DNA of 64,000 nucleotides from positions 1,054,001 to 1,118,000 of the forward strand of contig NZ_JACCCV010000001.1 of the NCBI RefSeq assembly GCF_013410115.1, read 5' to 3'. The translations under genes were made by a program, and so were the position numbers. Positions within the stretch are counted from its first letter, which is position 1. Each line of letters starts with the position of its first letter. Source of the stretch: Tunturiibacter gelidiferens (GTDB taxonomy: Bacteria > Acidobacteriota > Terriglobia > Terriglobales > Acidobacteriaceae). This document shows, piece after piece, positions 34,820-46,074 of the stretch. The notes under the pieces were generated by a model that did no database searches, was not told where the DNA came from, and saw nothing but the letters and a program-made list of their open reading frames with translations.

Positions 34820-36316
34820 ATGAATCGCCGAAGTTTTCTCGCCCAAACCTCTGCGTGGGCCGCAGCCGCCGCGCTCCCCAGGCTATCCGTAGCCTCCGTC
34901 CTCCCCTCACTCGACGCCACCGCCGAGCAAACCCCAGCCGTCGGCGAAGTCAAGTTCCCAAAAGACTTCCTCTGGGGCACCGCCACCGCCGCCTATCAGG
35001 TCGAAGGCGCCTGGAATGTTGACGGTAGAGGCGAGACCGTCTGGGACCGCTTCAGCCACTCCTTCGGCAACGTCAAGGGCGCCTACACCGGCGACGCCGC
35101 CTGCGACGACTACCATCGCTACCCCGAAGACATCGCCCTCATGAAGCAGATGAATATGCGCAGCTATCGTTACTCCATCGCATGGTCCCGCATCCAACCC
35201 ACCGGCGAAGGAGCCATCAACCAGAAGGGAATCGACTACTACAAGCGCCTCACCGATACGGTCCTCAAAGCCGGCCTGCGCCCACTCGTCACGCTCTATC
35301 ACTGGGATCTCCCCCAGCCCCTCGAAGACAAAGGCGGCTGGCCCAACCGCGACACCGCCGCCCGTTTCGCCGACTACGCAGAGATCGCCGTCAAAGCCCT
35401 CGGCGACCGCATTCAAACCTGGGCCATCTTCAACGAGCCCTGGGTCTTCACCTATCTCGGCTACGGAAGTGGTGTCCACGCCCCCGGAAAACAAGACTTC
35501 GACCTCTTCCTCAAGGCCTCACACACTGTGAACCTCGCACAGGGCGACGCCTTCCGCACCATCAAGGCCATCGCTCCGAAATCCAAGGTCGGCAGCGCCT
35601 TCAGTATGTCGTCAACTACCCCCGCAACCTCCTCCCCCGAACACGCCGCCGCCGCCAAACGCTTCGACGCCTTCAACAACGTCTGGTTCCTCGAGACCGC
35701 CTTACGCGGCCGCTATCCCGAAGCCTTTGTCCACGGTGTTCCCCTCGAGACCATGGGCTTCCAAAACGGCGACGACAAGCGTATGACTGCACCTCTCGAC
35801 TACATCGGCGTCAACTACTACTTCCGCCAAATCGTCGCCAATCTCAAAACACCCGCTCCCACCAAACCCTCCTACGACGCCATGGGCTTCGACCACTTCA
35901 ATGGAAAAGAAGGCCCCCTCACCGAGATCGGCTGGGAGGTCTATCCGCGAGGCATGTATGAGATCGTCCAGCGCGTCTCGCAGGACTACAAACTCCCCAT
36001 CGAGATCACCGAGAACGGCTGCTCCTACGGCGACTATCCCGACGCCTCCGGCCGCGTCGCCGACGTCCGCCGCATTCACTACTATCGCGAGCACCTTCGC
36101 GAACTCGCCCGCGCCATTCACGACGGAGCCGATTTTCGCGCCTACCACTCCTGGTCCATCCTCGACAACTTCGAGTGGTCCGAAGGCTACACGCAACGCT
36201 TCGGCATGGTCTTCGTGGACTTCCCCACACAGCGCCGCTTCATGAAGGATTCAGCGAAGTGGTACTCTCGTGTCGCCGCCACCAACACCATCGAAGCCAC
36301 CCCTGCCACAACATAA
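34820..36316 (+). CDS. Tat-exported GH1 beta-glucosidase
   Basis: A 498-aa family 1 glycoside hydrolase. The N-terminus MNRRSFLAQTSAWAAAAAL is a twin-arginine signal peptide, so the folded enzyme acts in the periplasm or outside. Catalytic residues: acid/base Glu206 in IFNEPW and nucleophile Glu398 in ITENG. Family blocks also include FLWGTATAAYQVEGAW, YRYSIAWSRIQPTG, VTLYHWDLPQPLED and SILDNFEWSEGYTQRFG. It hydrolyses terminal beta-glucosides such as cellobiose; aglycone preference is unknown. It lies downstream of two TonB receptors but is separated from them by a strong terminator and repeats, so it has its own promoter. Tat export of GH1 is less common than cytoplasmic location. Confidence 0.93.
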   Translation: MNRRSFLAQTSAWAAAAALPRLSVASVLPSLDATAEQTPAVGEVKFPKDFLWGTATAAYQVEGAWNVDGRGETVWDRFSHSFGNVKGAYTGDAACDDYHRYPEDIALMKQMNMRSYRYSIAWSRIQPTGEGAINQKGIDYYKRLTDTVLKAGLRPLVTLYHWDLPQPLEDKGGWPNRDTAARFADYAEIAVKALGDRIQTWAIFNEPWVFTYLGYGSGVHAPGKQDFDLFLKASHTVNLAQGDAFRTIKAIAPKSKVGSAFSMSSTTPATSSPEHAAAAKRFDAFNNVWFLETALRGRYPEAFVHGVPLETMGFQNGDDKRMTAPLDYIGVNYYFRQIVANLKTPAPTKPSYDAMGFDHFNGKEGPLTEIGWEVYPRGMYEIVQRVSQDYKLPIEITENGCSYGDYPDASGRVADVRRIHYYREHLRELARAIHDGADFRAYHSWSILDNFEWSEGYTQRFGMVFVDFPTQRRFMKDSAKWYSRVAATNTIEATPATT

Positions 36317-36331
36317 CCAACCAAAGGACTG

Positions 36332-36363
36332 GGCACAGAGGTAAGCGATAATACCTCTGTGCC
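36332..36363. promoter_or_regulatory. 12-bp inverted repeat over the MutS-like gene start
   Basis: GGCACAGAGGTA (36332-36343) and its exact complement TACCTCTGTGCC (36352-36363) are separated by 8 bases. The 3' arm contains the GTG start codon (36359). A -10-like GATAAT (36347-36352) spans the loop and lies six bases before the GTG. It could be a DNA operator over a leaderless promoter, or, if transcription starts upstream, an RNA hairpin hiding AGAGG and the start codon. Confidence 0.6.
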
Positions 36364-38167
36364 TCCGTCCGATCTTTCTCCCTCCGAAGAGTACAAGCAG
36401 CGCCAGCAAGCCCGCGAGCAGAAGGTCGCGCATTTCGAAAAGCTGCATCGGCGCTTCGGAAATCTCCGACTCCTGGTAGTCATTGCAACCCTGATCGCCT
36501 GCTGGTTCTCTCTCCACAACACCGCCTTTTCACCATGGTGGCTTCTCACGGGCCCTGTAGTATTCCTCGCGATTGCCTTCCTGCACGCAAAGATCCTACG
36601 TCAGCGCACCTGCGCCGAGCGCGCCGTAGACTTCTATCGCAAGGGCATTGCCCGCATCGAAGACCGCTGGAACCTCTCCAGCCAGATCGGCCCTGGCCAC
36701 ACCGGCGAACGCATCGATACCCACGCCAGCCTTTACGCCACCGATCTCGACCTCTTCGGCCCCGGCAGCCTCTTCGAACTCCTTTCGCTCGCTCGCACGC
36801 GAATGGGCGAGGACACCCTCGCCACCTGGCTCCTCGCTCCAGCCCCCGTCGCCGGCCTAAAGCAGCGCCACGCCGCAGTCTCCGAACTTCGCACCTGCCT
36901 CAACCTTCGCGAAGACGTAGCTGTCCTTGGTGAAGATCTCAAGGTTGGTATCCACGCCGAAGTCCTCACGCACTGGGCAGAGGCTCCCAATCAGCTCAAA
37001 CACCAAGCTCTCCGCTGGCTCGCTCTCTTCCTCTCTCTCGCGTCCGTTGCCTCAGCTGTCTTCTGGGCGCAACGCGGAGAAAAAACTCCGTTCTTCCTGG
37101 TCCTCATCCTCGCAACCATCCTCACCGCGTCCCTTCGCAAGCAAACCGCCGAAGTCCTTCAATCCACCGAGCACGCCCTCAAGGATCTGCAACTCCTCTC
37201 CTCTTTGTTGGCCCGTCTCGAGCGCGAACAGTTCGAATCGCCGCGCCTGCAGACTCTCAAGAAGCAACTCTCCTCTCATCACCTCGCAGGCTCTCAAGCT
37301 ATCGCCCGCCTCCGCACCATCGTGGAGTACATCAACGCGCTCGAAAACCCGATCCTACGCGCCCTCAACGTTCCGCTCGTCTACGGGGTCCAGGTTGCCT
37401 TCGCAGCCGAAGCCTGGCGCAGCGCCCACGGAACCGCAGTACGCTCCTGGCTCGCAACAATCGGCGAAGCCGAAGCGCTCCTCTCCCTCTCGGCCTACAC
37501 TTACGAGCATCCCGCCGATCCATTCCCCGAGTTCGTCGAGGGCGCACCCTGCTTCATCGCCGAACAAGTCGGCCACCCTCTCATCCCCGCCGCAAAGTGT
37601 GTCCGCAACAACGTTAGTATCTGTGGCGAAACCCGCGTCCTCCTCATCAGCGGCTCAAACATGTCCGGCAAAAGCACGCTCATGCGCGCCGTCGGCATCA
37701 ACACGGTCCTCGCCATGGCTGGTGCTCCCGTCCGCGCCGAGAAATTGCAGCTGACTCCGCTACAAATAGGAGCAAGCATCCTCATCAACGACTCGCTACA
37801 GGAAGGAAGCTCTCGCTTCTACGCCGAGATCACGCGCCTCCGCCAGATCTGCGACCTCGCCGAAAAAAATCCCCCCGTCCTCTTCCTCCTGGACGAGCTC
37901 CTCCAGGGCACAAACTCGAAAGACCGCCTCATCGGAGCCGAAGGCGTAGTCCGCGCCCTGCTCGACAGCGGAGCCATCGGCCTTATCAGCACCCACGACC
38001 TCGCCCTCACCAACATCGGAGAACAGCGCGACCCCCGTCTCCACAATGTGCATCTTCAGGACGAGATCGAGGACGGAAAGATGAAGTTCGACTTCAAGTT
38101 GCAGGAGGGCGTCGTCACCAAAAGCAACGGCATCGAACTCATGCGCCTCATCGGCCTCAAGGTTTGA
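36359..38167 (+). CDS. Membrane-anchored MutS-family ATPase
   Basis: A 602-aa protein with the ATPase/dimerisation end of MutS but not its mismatch-recognition N-terminus. The Walker A is at about residue 432 (SGSNMSGKSTLMRAVG), with the later MutS blocks SRFYAEITRLRQI, the Walker B plus signature FLLDELLQGTNSKDRLIGAEGVV near 507, and GLISTHDLALT. Four hydrophobic stretches lie at about 40-80 (LRLLVVIATLIACWFSL, WWLLTGPVVFLAIAFL) and 220-260 (WLALFLSLASVASAVFWA, FFLVLILATILTASL), so it is probably an inner-membrane protein. Start GTG at 36359; no ribosome binding site at normal spacing. It may be co-transcribed with the glucosidase gene (42-base gap). A function in classical mismatch repair is unlikely; the real role is unknown. 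Confidence 0.85.
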   Translation: MPPSDLSPSEEYKQRQQAREQKVAHFEKLHRRFGNLRLLVVIATLIACWFSLHNTAFSPWWLLTGPVVFLAIAFLHAKILRQRTCAERAVDFYRKGIARIEDRWNLSSQIGPGHTGERIDTHASLYATDLDLFGPGSLFELLSLARTRMGEDTLATWLLAPAPVAGLKQRHAAVSELRTCLNLREDVAVLGEDLKVGIHAEVLTHWAEAPNQLKHQALRWLALFLSLASVASAVFWAQRGEKTPFFLVLILATILTASLRKQTAEVLQSTEHALKDLQLLSSLLARLEREQFESPRLQTLKKQLSSHHLAGSQAIARLRTIVEYINALENPILRALNVPLVYGVQVAFAAEAWRSAHGTAVRSWLATIGEAEALLSLSAYTYEHPADPFPEFVEGAPCFIAEQVGHPLIPAAKCVRNNVSICGETRVLLISGSNMSGKSTLMRAVGINTVLAMAGAPVRAEKLQLTPLQIGASILINDSLQEGSSRFYAEITRLRQICDLAEKNPPVLFLLDELLQGTNSKDRLIGAEGVVRALLDSGAIGLISTHDLALTNIGEQRDPRLHNVHLQDEIEDGKMKFDFKLQEGVVTKSNGIELMRLIGLKV

Positions 38168-38177
38168 TCTCCATCTT

Positions 38178-38279
38178 CCTCCGACCAACGGGAGGACCAA
38201 CGCACCCATCCAACCAAGACCGGTATACAAGTCACGAAGTGACCACCTCCCGCTCAGGGAGCCAGTCCGGCAGGACACA
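38178..38279. repeat. Multi-hairpin intergenic element, copy 2
   Basis: About 100 bases directly after the MutS-like gene, homologous to 14155-14262. Stem-loops in the same order: CTCC-GACCAACG-GGAG, GTCAC-GAA-GTGAC, CTCCC-GCTCA-GGGAG and GTCC-GGCA-GGAC. Loops and spacers vary while the stems are kept, and the third stem has compensatory changes relative to copy 1. Confidence 0.7.
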
Positions 38280-38307
38280 TGCCTTTGGAATGGTTCATCG
38301 TGCCTCG

Positions 38308-38337
38308 TTGACGAACTGAACGATCATTCAGTATCCT
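38308..38337 (+). promoter_or_regulatory. etfBA promoter with embedded TetR-type operator
   Basis: TTGACG (38308-38313) and TATCCT (38332-38337) are 18 bases apart. The spacer is filled by ACTGAACGATCATTCAGT (38315-38332), an 18-bp dyad with a single asymmetric pair. TGAAnGAnnAnTCATTCA-like dyads are the known operators of TetR-family FadR repressors of fatty acid degradation in Bacillus, whose regulon includes etf genes. The position inside the promoter spacer fits repression. No tetR gene is nearby. Confidence 0.6.
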
Positions 38338-38484
38338 TCTCGCGTCGGAGCAACGCTCTTTTCACGAAGCGATCCAAGGTGTTCAAGCGTATCTCTCGAT
38401 CTCAACAGACGCGGCATCGAATGACAACGCCGCATCGCTCGAAAGAGTCAAACGACACGATGCATAGGATGAGGTAGGAACTAC

Positions 38485-39243
38485 ATGCGCATACTGACGT
38501 ACATTCGGCAGGTTCTCGACGCCGAAGAGAGCGTGCACATCGCGAACAACGCCGTCGCGCTCGAAAACAGCAAGCTCGTCATGGACACCATGGACGAGTA
38601 CGGGGTCGAAGAGGCGCTGCGCCTCCGCGAGAGCGGCATCGAAGCCGAGATCGTAGCCGTAGCTGTAGGCCCCGCCCGTGTGCAGGACGCCCTCCGCACC
38701 GCCCTCGCCATGGGTGCCGACCGTGCTATCCACGTCGAAACCGACATCCGTCTCGACGCCATCGCACTCAGCAAAGTCCTCGCCCAGCTCGCCAAGCAGG
38801 AAGAAGCAACCCTCATTCTCTCCGGCGGTCAACAGGCCGACTGGGACTCGCACGCCCTCGCCGCCGCTACCGCCGAGCGCCTCAACTGGCCGCAGGTCAC
38901 CTGGACCAGTGCCCTCGCACTCGCAGGCACCATCCTCACCGGCAAGCACGACGCCGACGAAGGCAGCGAATCCTTCACGCTCGAGCTCCCTGCCGTTGTC
39001 ACCACCCAGCAGGGGCTCAACGAGCCGCGCTATCCCACGCTCCCCAACATCATGAAATCGAAGAAAAAAGAGATGCGCAAAGAGTCTCTCGACCAGTTCA
39101 ACGTAACGCCAAAGCTCAACTTCGTCAGCGCCGAGATCCAGGTCAAAAATCGCCTCAACAAAATCCTCGATGGCAAAGACGCCCCTGCTGCCGCCGCGCA
39201 ACTCGTAGATCTTCTCCGCAACGAAGCAAGGGTGATCGCATGA
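38485..39243 (+). CDS. etfB: Electron transfer flavoprotein beta subunit
   Basis: A 252-aa ETF beta subunit, normal length. It opens with the family N-terminus [15 protein letters not shown], then NPYD-region equivalent [41 protein letters not shown], and [22 protein letters not shown] before the [24 protein letters not shown] block that matches the recognition-loop and AMP-binding region. With EtfA it forms the FAD/AMP heterodimer that takes electrons from acyl-CoA dehydrogenases. It is translationally coupled to etfA (4-base overlap, GCATGA) and controlled by the operator-bearing promoter upstream. Confidence 0.94.
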   Translation: MRILTYIRQVLDAEESVHIANNAVALENSKLVMDTMDEYGVEEALRLRESGIEAEIVAVAVGPARVQDALRTALAMGADRAIHVETDIRLDAIALSKVLAQLAKQEEATLILSGGQQADWDSHALAAATAERLNWPQVTWTSALALAGTILTGKHDADEGSESFTLELPAVVTTQQGLNEPRYPTLPNIMKSKKKEMRKESLDQFNVTPKLNFVSAEIQVKNRLNKILDGKDAPAAAAQLVDLLRNEARVIA

Positions 39244-40190
39244 TTCTCGTCGTCGTGGAGTATGCCAATGGAAAAGTAAGCAAGAGCACCTGGGAGATGA
39301 TCACCGCCGCCCGCGAGTCAGGCCGCGAAACCCCCATCACCGCACTGGTCCTCGGCAGCAACATCGCAGCAATCGCCGCTGAAGTAGCCAGAGCCGTCGA
39401 TCAGGTCCTCGTCGCCGATCTCCCCGCACTCGCCCAATACGATCCCGAACTATGGTCCGCCGCCGTCGCCCAGATCGCAACCGAAGGAGAAGCCTCTCTC
39501 GTCCTCATCGGCGGCAGTCGCAGCGGCCGCGAGTACAGCCCCCGCGTTGCCATCAAACTAGACGCGCCCCTTCTCGAAGACGTCATTTCCCTCAAGGCCA
39601 CCGGTGAAACCATCACCGCACAGCGCTACACCTTCCTCGCCCGTGTCACCGAGACCATCGAGTCCACTGCGCCCATCGCGGTAGCCACTATCAAACCCGG
39701 CGTCTTCAATGCCGCAACCCCGAAGGCCGAAGCCGCCGAACAGTTCGACGTCGACCTCAGCCTTCCCGCGCCACGACTCAAAGTCACCGGCAAGACCGCC
39801 GAGCGCAGCTCACGCATCTCGCTCTCCGAGGCCGAGATCGTCGTCTCCGGCGGCCGCGGTGTAGGCAGCGCCGAAGGCTTCACCCAATATGTCGAAGCCC
39901 TCGCCGACCAGCTCGGCGCCGCAGTCGGAGCCACCCGCGCCATCGTCGACGCAGGCTGGCGCCCCTACTCCGAACAAGTCGGCCAGACCGGCAAGACCGT
40001 GCAGCCTAAGACCTACATCGCCATCGGCATCTCCGGCGCGGTCCAGCATCTATCCGGCATGAACAAGAGCAAAACCATCGTCGCCATTAACCGCGACGCT
40101 GAAGCCCCCATCTTCAAAATCGCCGACTACGGCATCATCGGCGACGTAACCCAGCTAGTCCCAGCCATCCTCACCGAACTCAAAAAATAG
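39240..40190 (+). CDS. etfA: Electron transfer flavoprotein alpha subunit
   Basis: A 316-aa alpha subunit carrying the FAD. The C-terminal FAD domain is clear: [39 protein letters not shown] broken into blocks, then [27 protein letters not shown] and [21 protein letters not shown], which bind FAD. The N-terminal half pairs with EtfB. It ends 452 bases before the etfD gene, a gap filled with dispersed repeats, so the third gene may be transcribed separately. Confidence 0.95.
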   Translation: MILVVVEYANGKVSKSTWEMITAARESGRETPITALVLGSNIAAIAAEVARAVDQVLVADLPALAQYDPELWSAAVAQIATEGEASLVLIGGSRSGREYSPRVAIKLDAPLLEDVISLKATGETITAQRYTFLARVTETIESTAPIAVATIKPGVFNAATPKAEAAEQFDVDLSLPAPRLKVTGKTAERSSRISLSEAEIVVSGGRGVGSAEGFTQYVEALADQLGAAVGATRAIVDAGWRPYSEQVGQTGKTVQPKTYIAIGISGAVQHLSGMNKSKTIVAINRDAEAPIFKIADYGIIGDVTQLVPAILTELKK

Positions 40191-40642
40191 TCGCTGGGTT
40201 CAAGCTAAAGAGCACTCAGCTTCTGCTGTCAAAAGAGATCTCTTATCGAAGCCAGCCTTTGCCGGAGAGATCGCTTGAAGAGATCCGCCTTTAGTAAAGT
40301 CGTCTGGTTTTGCTGTTGCCCGTTCTTTTATTTGTCATTCCGCACCCTGAGCGTAGCCGAATGGGGGAGGAATCTACTGTTACTCCTTCTGCGCCGCGTT
40401 ATCGCCCGGAGTTCAGTCGCTATAAAGGCAGGTTAGATATTCAAGACACGATGCTCGTCTCAAGGATCTTGCATCTAGGTACCCCAAGGCTTTAGCCTTG
40501 GGTCTCTCAATCCGCCACTAACGTGGGACTTTAGCCCCTGGGGGTATGTCTTTCATCCCGCGCTTCGTAGAAAGATCCAACAGCGCATAGAAACGACTCA
40601 ATTCAGATCGTCATCACAAGCTAGACGAGCGTCTCAAGCCCA
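40191..40642. repeat. Intergenic region with two dispersed repeats
   Basis: There is no gene between etfA and etfD. Bases 40334-40376 hold a GTCATTCCGCACCCTGAGCG-type element ending AGGAATCT. Bases 40479-40552 hold a second element with a clean hairpin CCCAAGGC-TTTA-GCCTTGGG (40483-40502), followed by GTGGGACTTTAGCCCCTGGG. Both look like mobile or amplified intergenic elements. The promoter of etfD, if any, is not apparent. Confidence 0.5.
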
Positions 40643-43348
<2,706 letters not shown>

Positions 43349-43349
43349 C

Positions 43350-44294
43350 CTAGCGACCCGCCTTCACCCAATCCGCCACCCGCCGCAGCATCTCCTTCGC
43401 CTGCGGCAAAAACGGAAACTCATTCGCCGAAGCCGCGAACCCATGGTTCATCCCCTCGGCAAACACCTCCGTCACCTCAACCCCTGCCTCCGCCATCCTC
43501 TTCGCGTAGGCCTGCCCCTCATCCCGCAGCACGTCATACTCCGCCGTCACTACAAACGCCCTCGGCAGTCCAGCCAGCGAAGTAGCCAGCAGCGGCGCCA
43601 CCCGAAAGTCCGCCGCCTCCCTCTTGTCGTTTAGATAGTGATCCCAAAACCAGATCATTCCCTTTCGCGTCAGCCCATACCCCTCAGCATTCTCAAGGTA
43701 AGAAGCCGTAGGCGGATCATAGTGGGCGGCAGCCGGATAGAGCAGAATCTGCCCCGCCAACCCAGTCACACCCTTATCCCGCAGCAGCAAAGCCACCACC
43801 GTTGCCAGCGTCCCCCCAGCACTATCGCCCCCCACCATCACCCGCAAGCCGTCCCCACCCAACTCCCTGGCATGCCCCATCACCCACTCCGTCGCGGCCA
43901 GGCAGTCTTCCAGCCCCGCCGGAAACTTGTGCTCCGGAGCCAGCCTGAAGTCCACTGAAACCACCACCACTCCGGCCTCTTTTGCCAACGCCCGGCAGTA
44001 CGGATCATGCGTCTCCAGCGTCCCGGCCACCCACCCCCCGCCATGGAAGAACACCACCACCGGAGCCGAGCCACCTGATTCCGGCGCAAAAACCCGCACC
44101 CCAATCTCCCGCCCTGCAGCACCGATCGTCCGATCCGCCACACGAACATCGGCGTACTCCGGCATCGGAACAAACCGCGCCATCATCTCGGCTCTCTCAG
44201 CCCGGGCCTCTTCTGGAGTCTGCAGCTCAACCGGAGGCCGCGCCAACGACTTACCCACATTCAGAATCGCCTGTACCTTTGCATCCAACGGCAT
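43350..44294 (-). CDS. HSL-family alpha/beta hydrolase (esterase)
   Basis: A 314-aa carboxylesterase of the hormone-sensitive-lipase group. The oxyanion motif HGGGW starts at His84, the nucleophile Ser158 is in GGDSAGG, and the triad is completed by Asp254 (AEYDVLRDEG) and His284 (GMNHGF). No signal peptide, so cytoplasmic. It hydrolyses short or medium acyl esters; the natural substrate is unknown. It is divergent from the small membrane protein gene with only 41 bases between start codons, so the two promoters must overlap. Confidence 0.92.
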   Translation of the reverse strand: MPLDAKVQAILNVGKSLARPPVELQTPEEARAERAEMMARFVPMPEYADVRVADRTIGAAGREIGVRVFAPESGGSAPVVVFFHGGGWVAGTLETHDPYCRALAKEAGVVVVSVDFRLAPEHKFPAGLEDCLAATEWVMGHARELGGDGLRVMVGGDSAGGTLATVVALLLRDKGVTGLAGQILLYPAAAHYDPPTASYLENAEGYGLTRKGMIWFWDHYLNDKREAADFRVAPLLATSLAGLPRAFVVTAEYDVLRDEGQAYAKRMAEAGVEVTEVFAEGMNHGFAASANEFPFLPQAKEMLRRVADWVKAGR

Positions 44295-44335
44295 GGACCC
44301 ATCTTATCCCCGTTGGCACGTGATAATCCTTACCC

Positions 44336-44899
44336 ATGCACATCGCCGGATCCTGGATCCTTCTCGTCTTCCTAACCCTCGCCACCGCACTCATTCTGCT
44401 CGTCCTTCACCTCACCAAAGCCGGTCAGATCATCCACCAGCAGATCCCCGACCGCCCTCAGCGGCGTCTCTTCCTCGCCTCGGTCAGCTTCTTCATCACC
44501 TTTCTCGCCGTACGCCTTCTGGTAGCCTCCATCACCCATCACATTGGACCCTTCGGTTATGTCGAAATGGGCGGCCGCCACATCCACCATCTCGTCTGGG
44601 GCATCCTCCTGCTGCTTCTCTGCGGCTATGCCGAACTCGCAGACGTCGGCACCGGAGACGCCTCCATCTCCATCCTGCTTAGCCGGCTCCTGGCTCTCAG
44701 TTACGGCATCGGTGCCGCCCTCACCCTCGACGAGTTCGCCCTTTGGCTGAACCTCGACGCCGCAGCCTACTGGTCCCACGAGGGCCGCGAAAGCATCGAC
44801 GCCATCGTCCTCTTCGGCGCCCTGCTCTCCATTGGCGCCTGGGGAGCACCGCTCTTCCGATGGATCGCGCGGCCACGCCACCGCGCCCAGCCGAATTAA
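44336..44899 (+). CDS. Small integral membrane protein (187 aa)
   Basis: Five or so hydrophobic spans (residues about 5-25, 45-65, 85-100, 110-130 and 155-175). Conserved-looking polar features inside the membrane region are GGRHIHHLVWGILLL and GIGAALTLDEFALWLNLDAAAYWSHEGRESIDA; the His pair and the acidic DEFALWL stretch could be functional. I cannot name the family; similar proteins exist in actinobacteria, as far as I recall. No ribosome binding site: GATAAT (44322-44327) ends eight bases before the ATG, suggesting a leaderless transcript. Confidence 0.75.
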   Translation: MHIAGSWILLVFLTLATALILLVLHLTKAGQIIHQQIPDRPQRRLFLASVSFFITFLAVRLLVASITHHIGPFGYVEMGGRHIHHLVWGILLLLLCGYAELADVGTGDASISILLSRLLALSYGIGAALTLDEFALWLNLDAAAYWSHEGRESIDAIVLFGALLSIGAWGAPLFRWIARPRHRAQPN

Positions 44900-44999
44900 A
44901 CAACACCGGCGCCCCGAAGGACGCCAGCCCGGACAGTCAAAAAAGACAAAGAGATGAGACTGAAGAAAGTCGAAATCCCGCCGATAAAGCAGCCAGGTC

Positions 45000-45515
45000 C
45001 TAGTTCTGGAAGGTCAGCAACTCCAGCCGCACGGGGTCGACCCCGCTGTTGACCATCCGCAGCTGCCGCGCAGCTCCAAGGGACAGATCGATCACACGAC
45101 CCGGGAACAGAGCACCTCGATCGGTGATGGTCACAATGACTGACCGATGGTTCCGCAGATCGGTCACCTTGACCTTGCTGCCGAACGGAAGGGTCTTGTG
45201 CGCCGCAGTCATCTCGTTCATATCGAAGATCCGGCCGCTCGCCGTACGGCGTCCCTGCCACATCTCCCCATACCAGCTGGCCAAACCGCTCTTTATCCTG
45301 GTTAACACTGTGGCCTTTGGCAGTCGCATCGTGGTCACGATCTCGGACGGGGTGACATCATGCATCACCGTCGTTGGTTCTGCCGCCCGCGCAGACGCCG
45401 GAATGGCGGTGTCCGTCGCAAAGGCCGACAGAACGACCATCGCCGCCAAAGTAAAAGCGGTCCGGGCCCTCCCTAAGGTGATTGCGCTACGTTCGTTTCC
45501 GGGTGTGGGTTCCAT
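45000..45515 (-). CDS. RlpA-like double-psi beta-barrel protein
   Basis: A 171-aa exported protein. After an N-terminal signal segment (about residues 20-45, ending ASARA), the RlpA domain runs from ASWYGEMWQGRRTASGRIFDMNEMTAAHKTLPF-type blocks to TITDRGALFPGRVIDLSLGAARQL. The family binds or cleaves denuded peptidoglycan glycan strands and acts in the envelope. No SPOR domain, so it is the minimal form. TATACT ends six bases before the ATG and no Shine-Dalgarno is visible, so the mRNA may be leaderless. Divergent neighbours are unrelated. Confidence 0.9.
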   Translation of the reverse strand: MEPTPGNERSAITLGRARTAFTLAAMVVLSAFATDTAIPASARAAEPTTVMHDVTPSEIVTTMRLPKATVLTRIKSGLASWYGEMWQGRRTASGRIFDMNEMTAAHKTLPFGSKVKVTDLRNHRSVIVTITDRGALFPGRVIDLSLGAARQLRMVNSGVDPVRLELLTFQN

Positions 45516-46074
45516 CCCTTAAGTATAAGAAATTCAAGGCTTAAAGGGTATTTTTTGTGCACAGAAATCACCCTCGGTTCACCACAGCCAAGGCTCGTTG
45601 TCAACCCTTTTCGGGGTTGCCTGAACGTCCAAAAAAAGTCAAAGATTTTCCCGTTTTGGCAACTCCACGTTACAAAGGAGTTACTTCCGTCAAACGGAAG
45701 GTAGAGCTACGGCCTGGTTAGTTCTCGTCATTTTTTATTTCTCTCGGCGCGGCAAACAGGCCCCCGCAACCACGTGCCCGAAGATCGGGATCTCCCGGCG
45801 CACTCAAAAAACAGCCTCCGCGAACCGAAAACAGCGATCCGTTCGAGTGAATTCCGCCACCGAATGCGACGTTATGCCGCCACTCGACTGGTTGCCGGGT
45901 GGGTGTTCAAAATCTCAGCCGCGCCGAAGGCGTGCGCGGGAGATTCGAACTTGGTCAAAACCCCGTTTTTCGCGCACTGGGTTAGGCATTGGTCATTCGA
46001 GCGCCTTGATCAGACCGATCTGGTGGCCACATCTGGTACTGTTACAACGATCGCATCCCCGAGTGAAAGGCAGT
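45516..46074. other. Non-coding region with two hairpins
   Basis: About 560 bases between rlpA and lepB, both minus strand. A short perfect hairpin CTTCCGT-CAA-ACGGAAG is at 45684-45700. A larger imperfect one spans 45905-45950, with arms GTTCAAAATCTCAGCCGCGC and GATTCGAAC-ending complement. No open frame with coding character was found. Confidence 0.5.
45905..45950. repeat. Long imperfect hairpin element
   Basis: GTTC..AATCTC..CCGCGC on the left pairs with GCGCGG..GAGATT..GAAC on the right around a CGAAG loop. On the minus strand the right arm reads AAGTTCGAATCTC, which resembles a tRNA T-arm, but no acceptor or anticodon arms fit, so it is not called a tRNA. Confidence 0.45.

Noticed and set aside
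45600..45760. Possible c-di-AMP (ydaO-type) riboswitch upstream of rlpA
   Set aside because: A few words such as GAACTAACC and GCCGTAGC are reminiscent on the minus strand, but the required core motifs and pairing could not be laid out.
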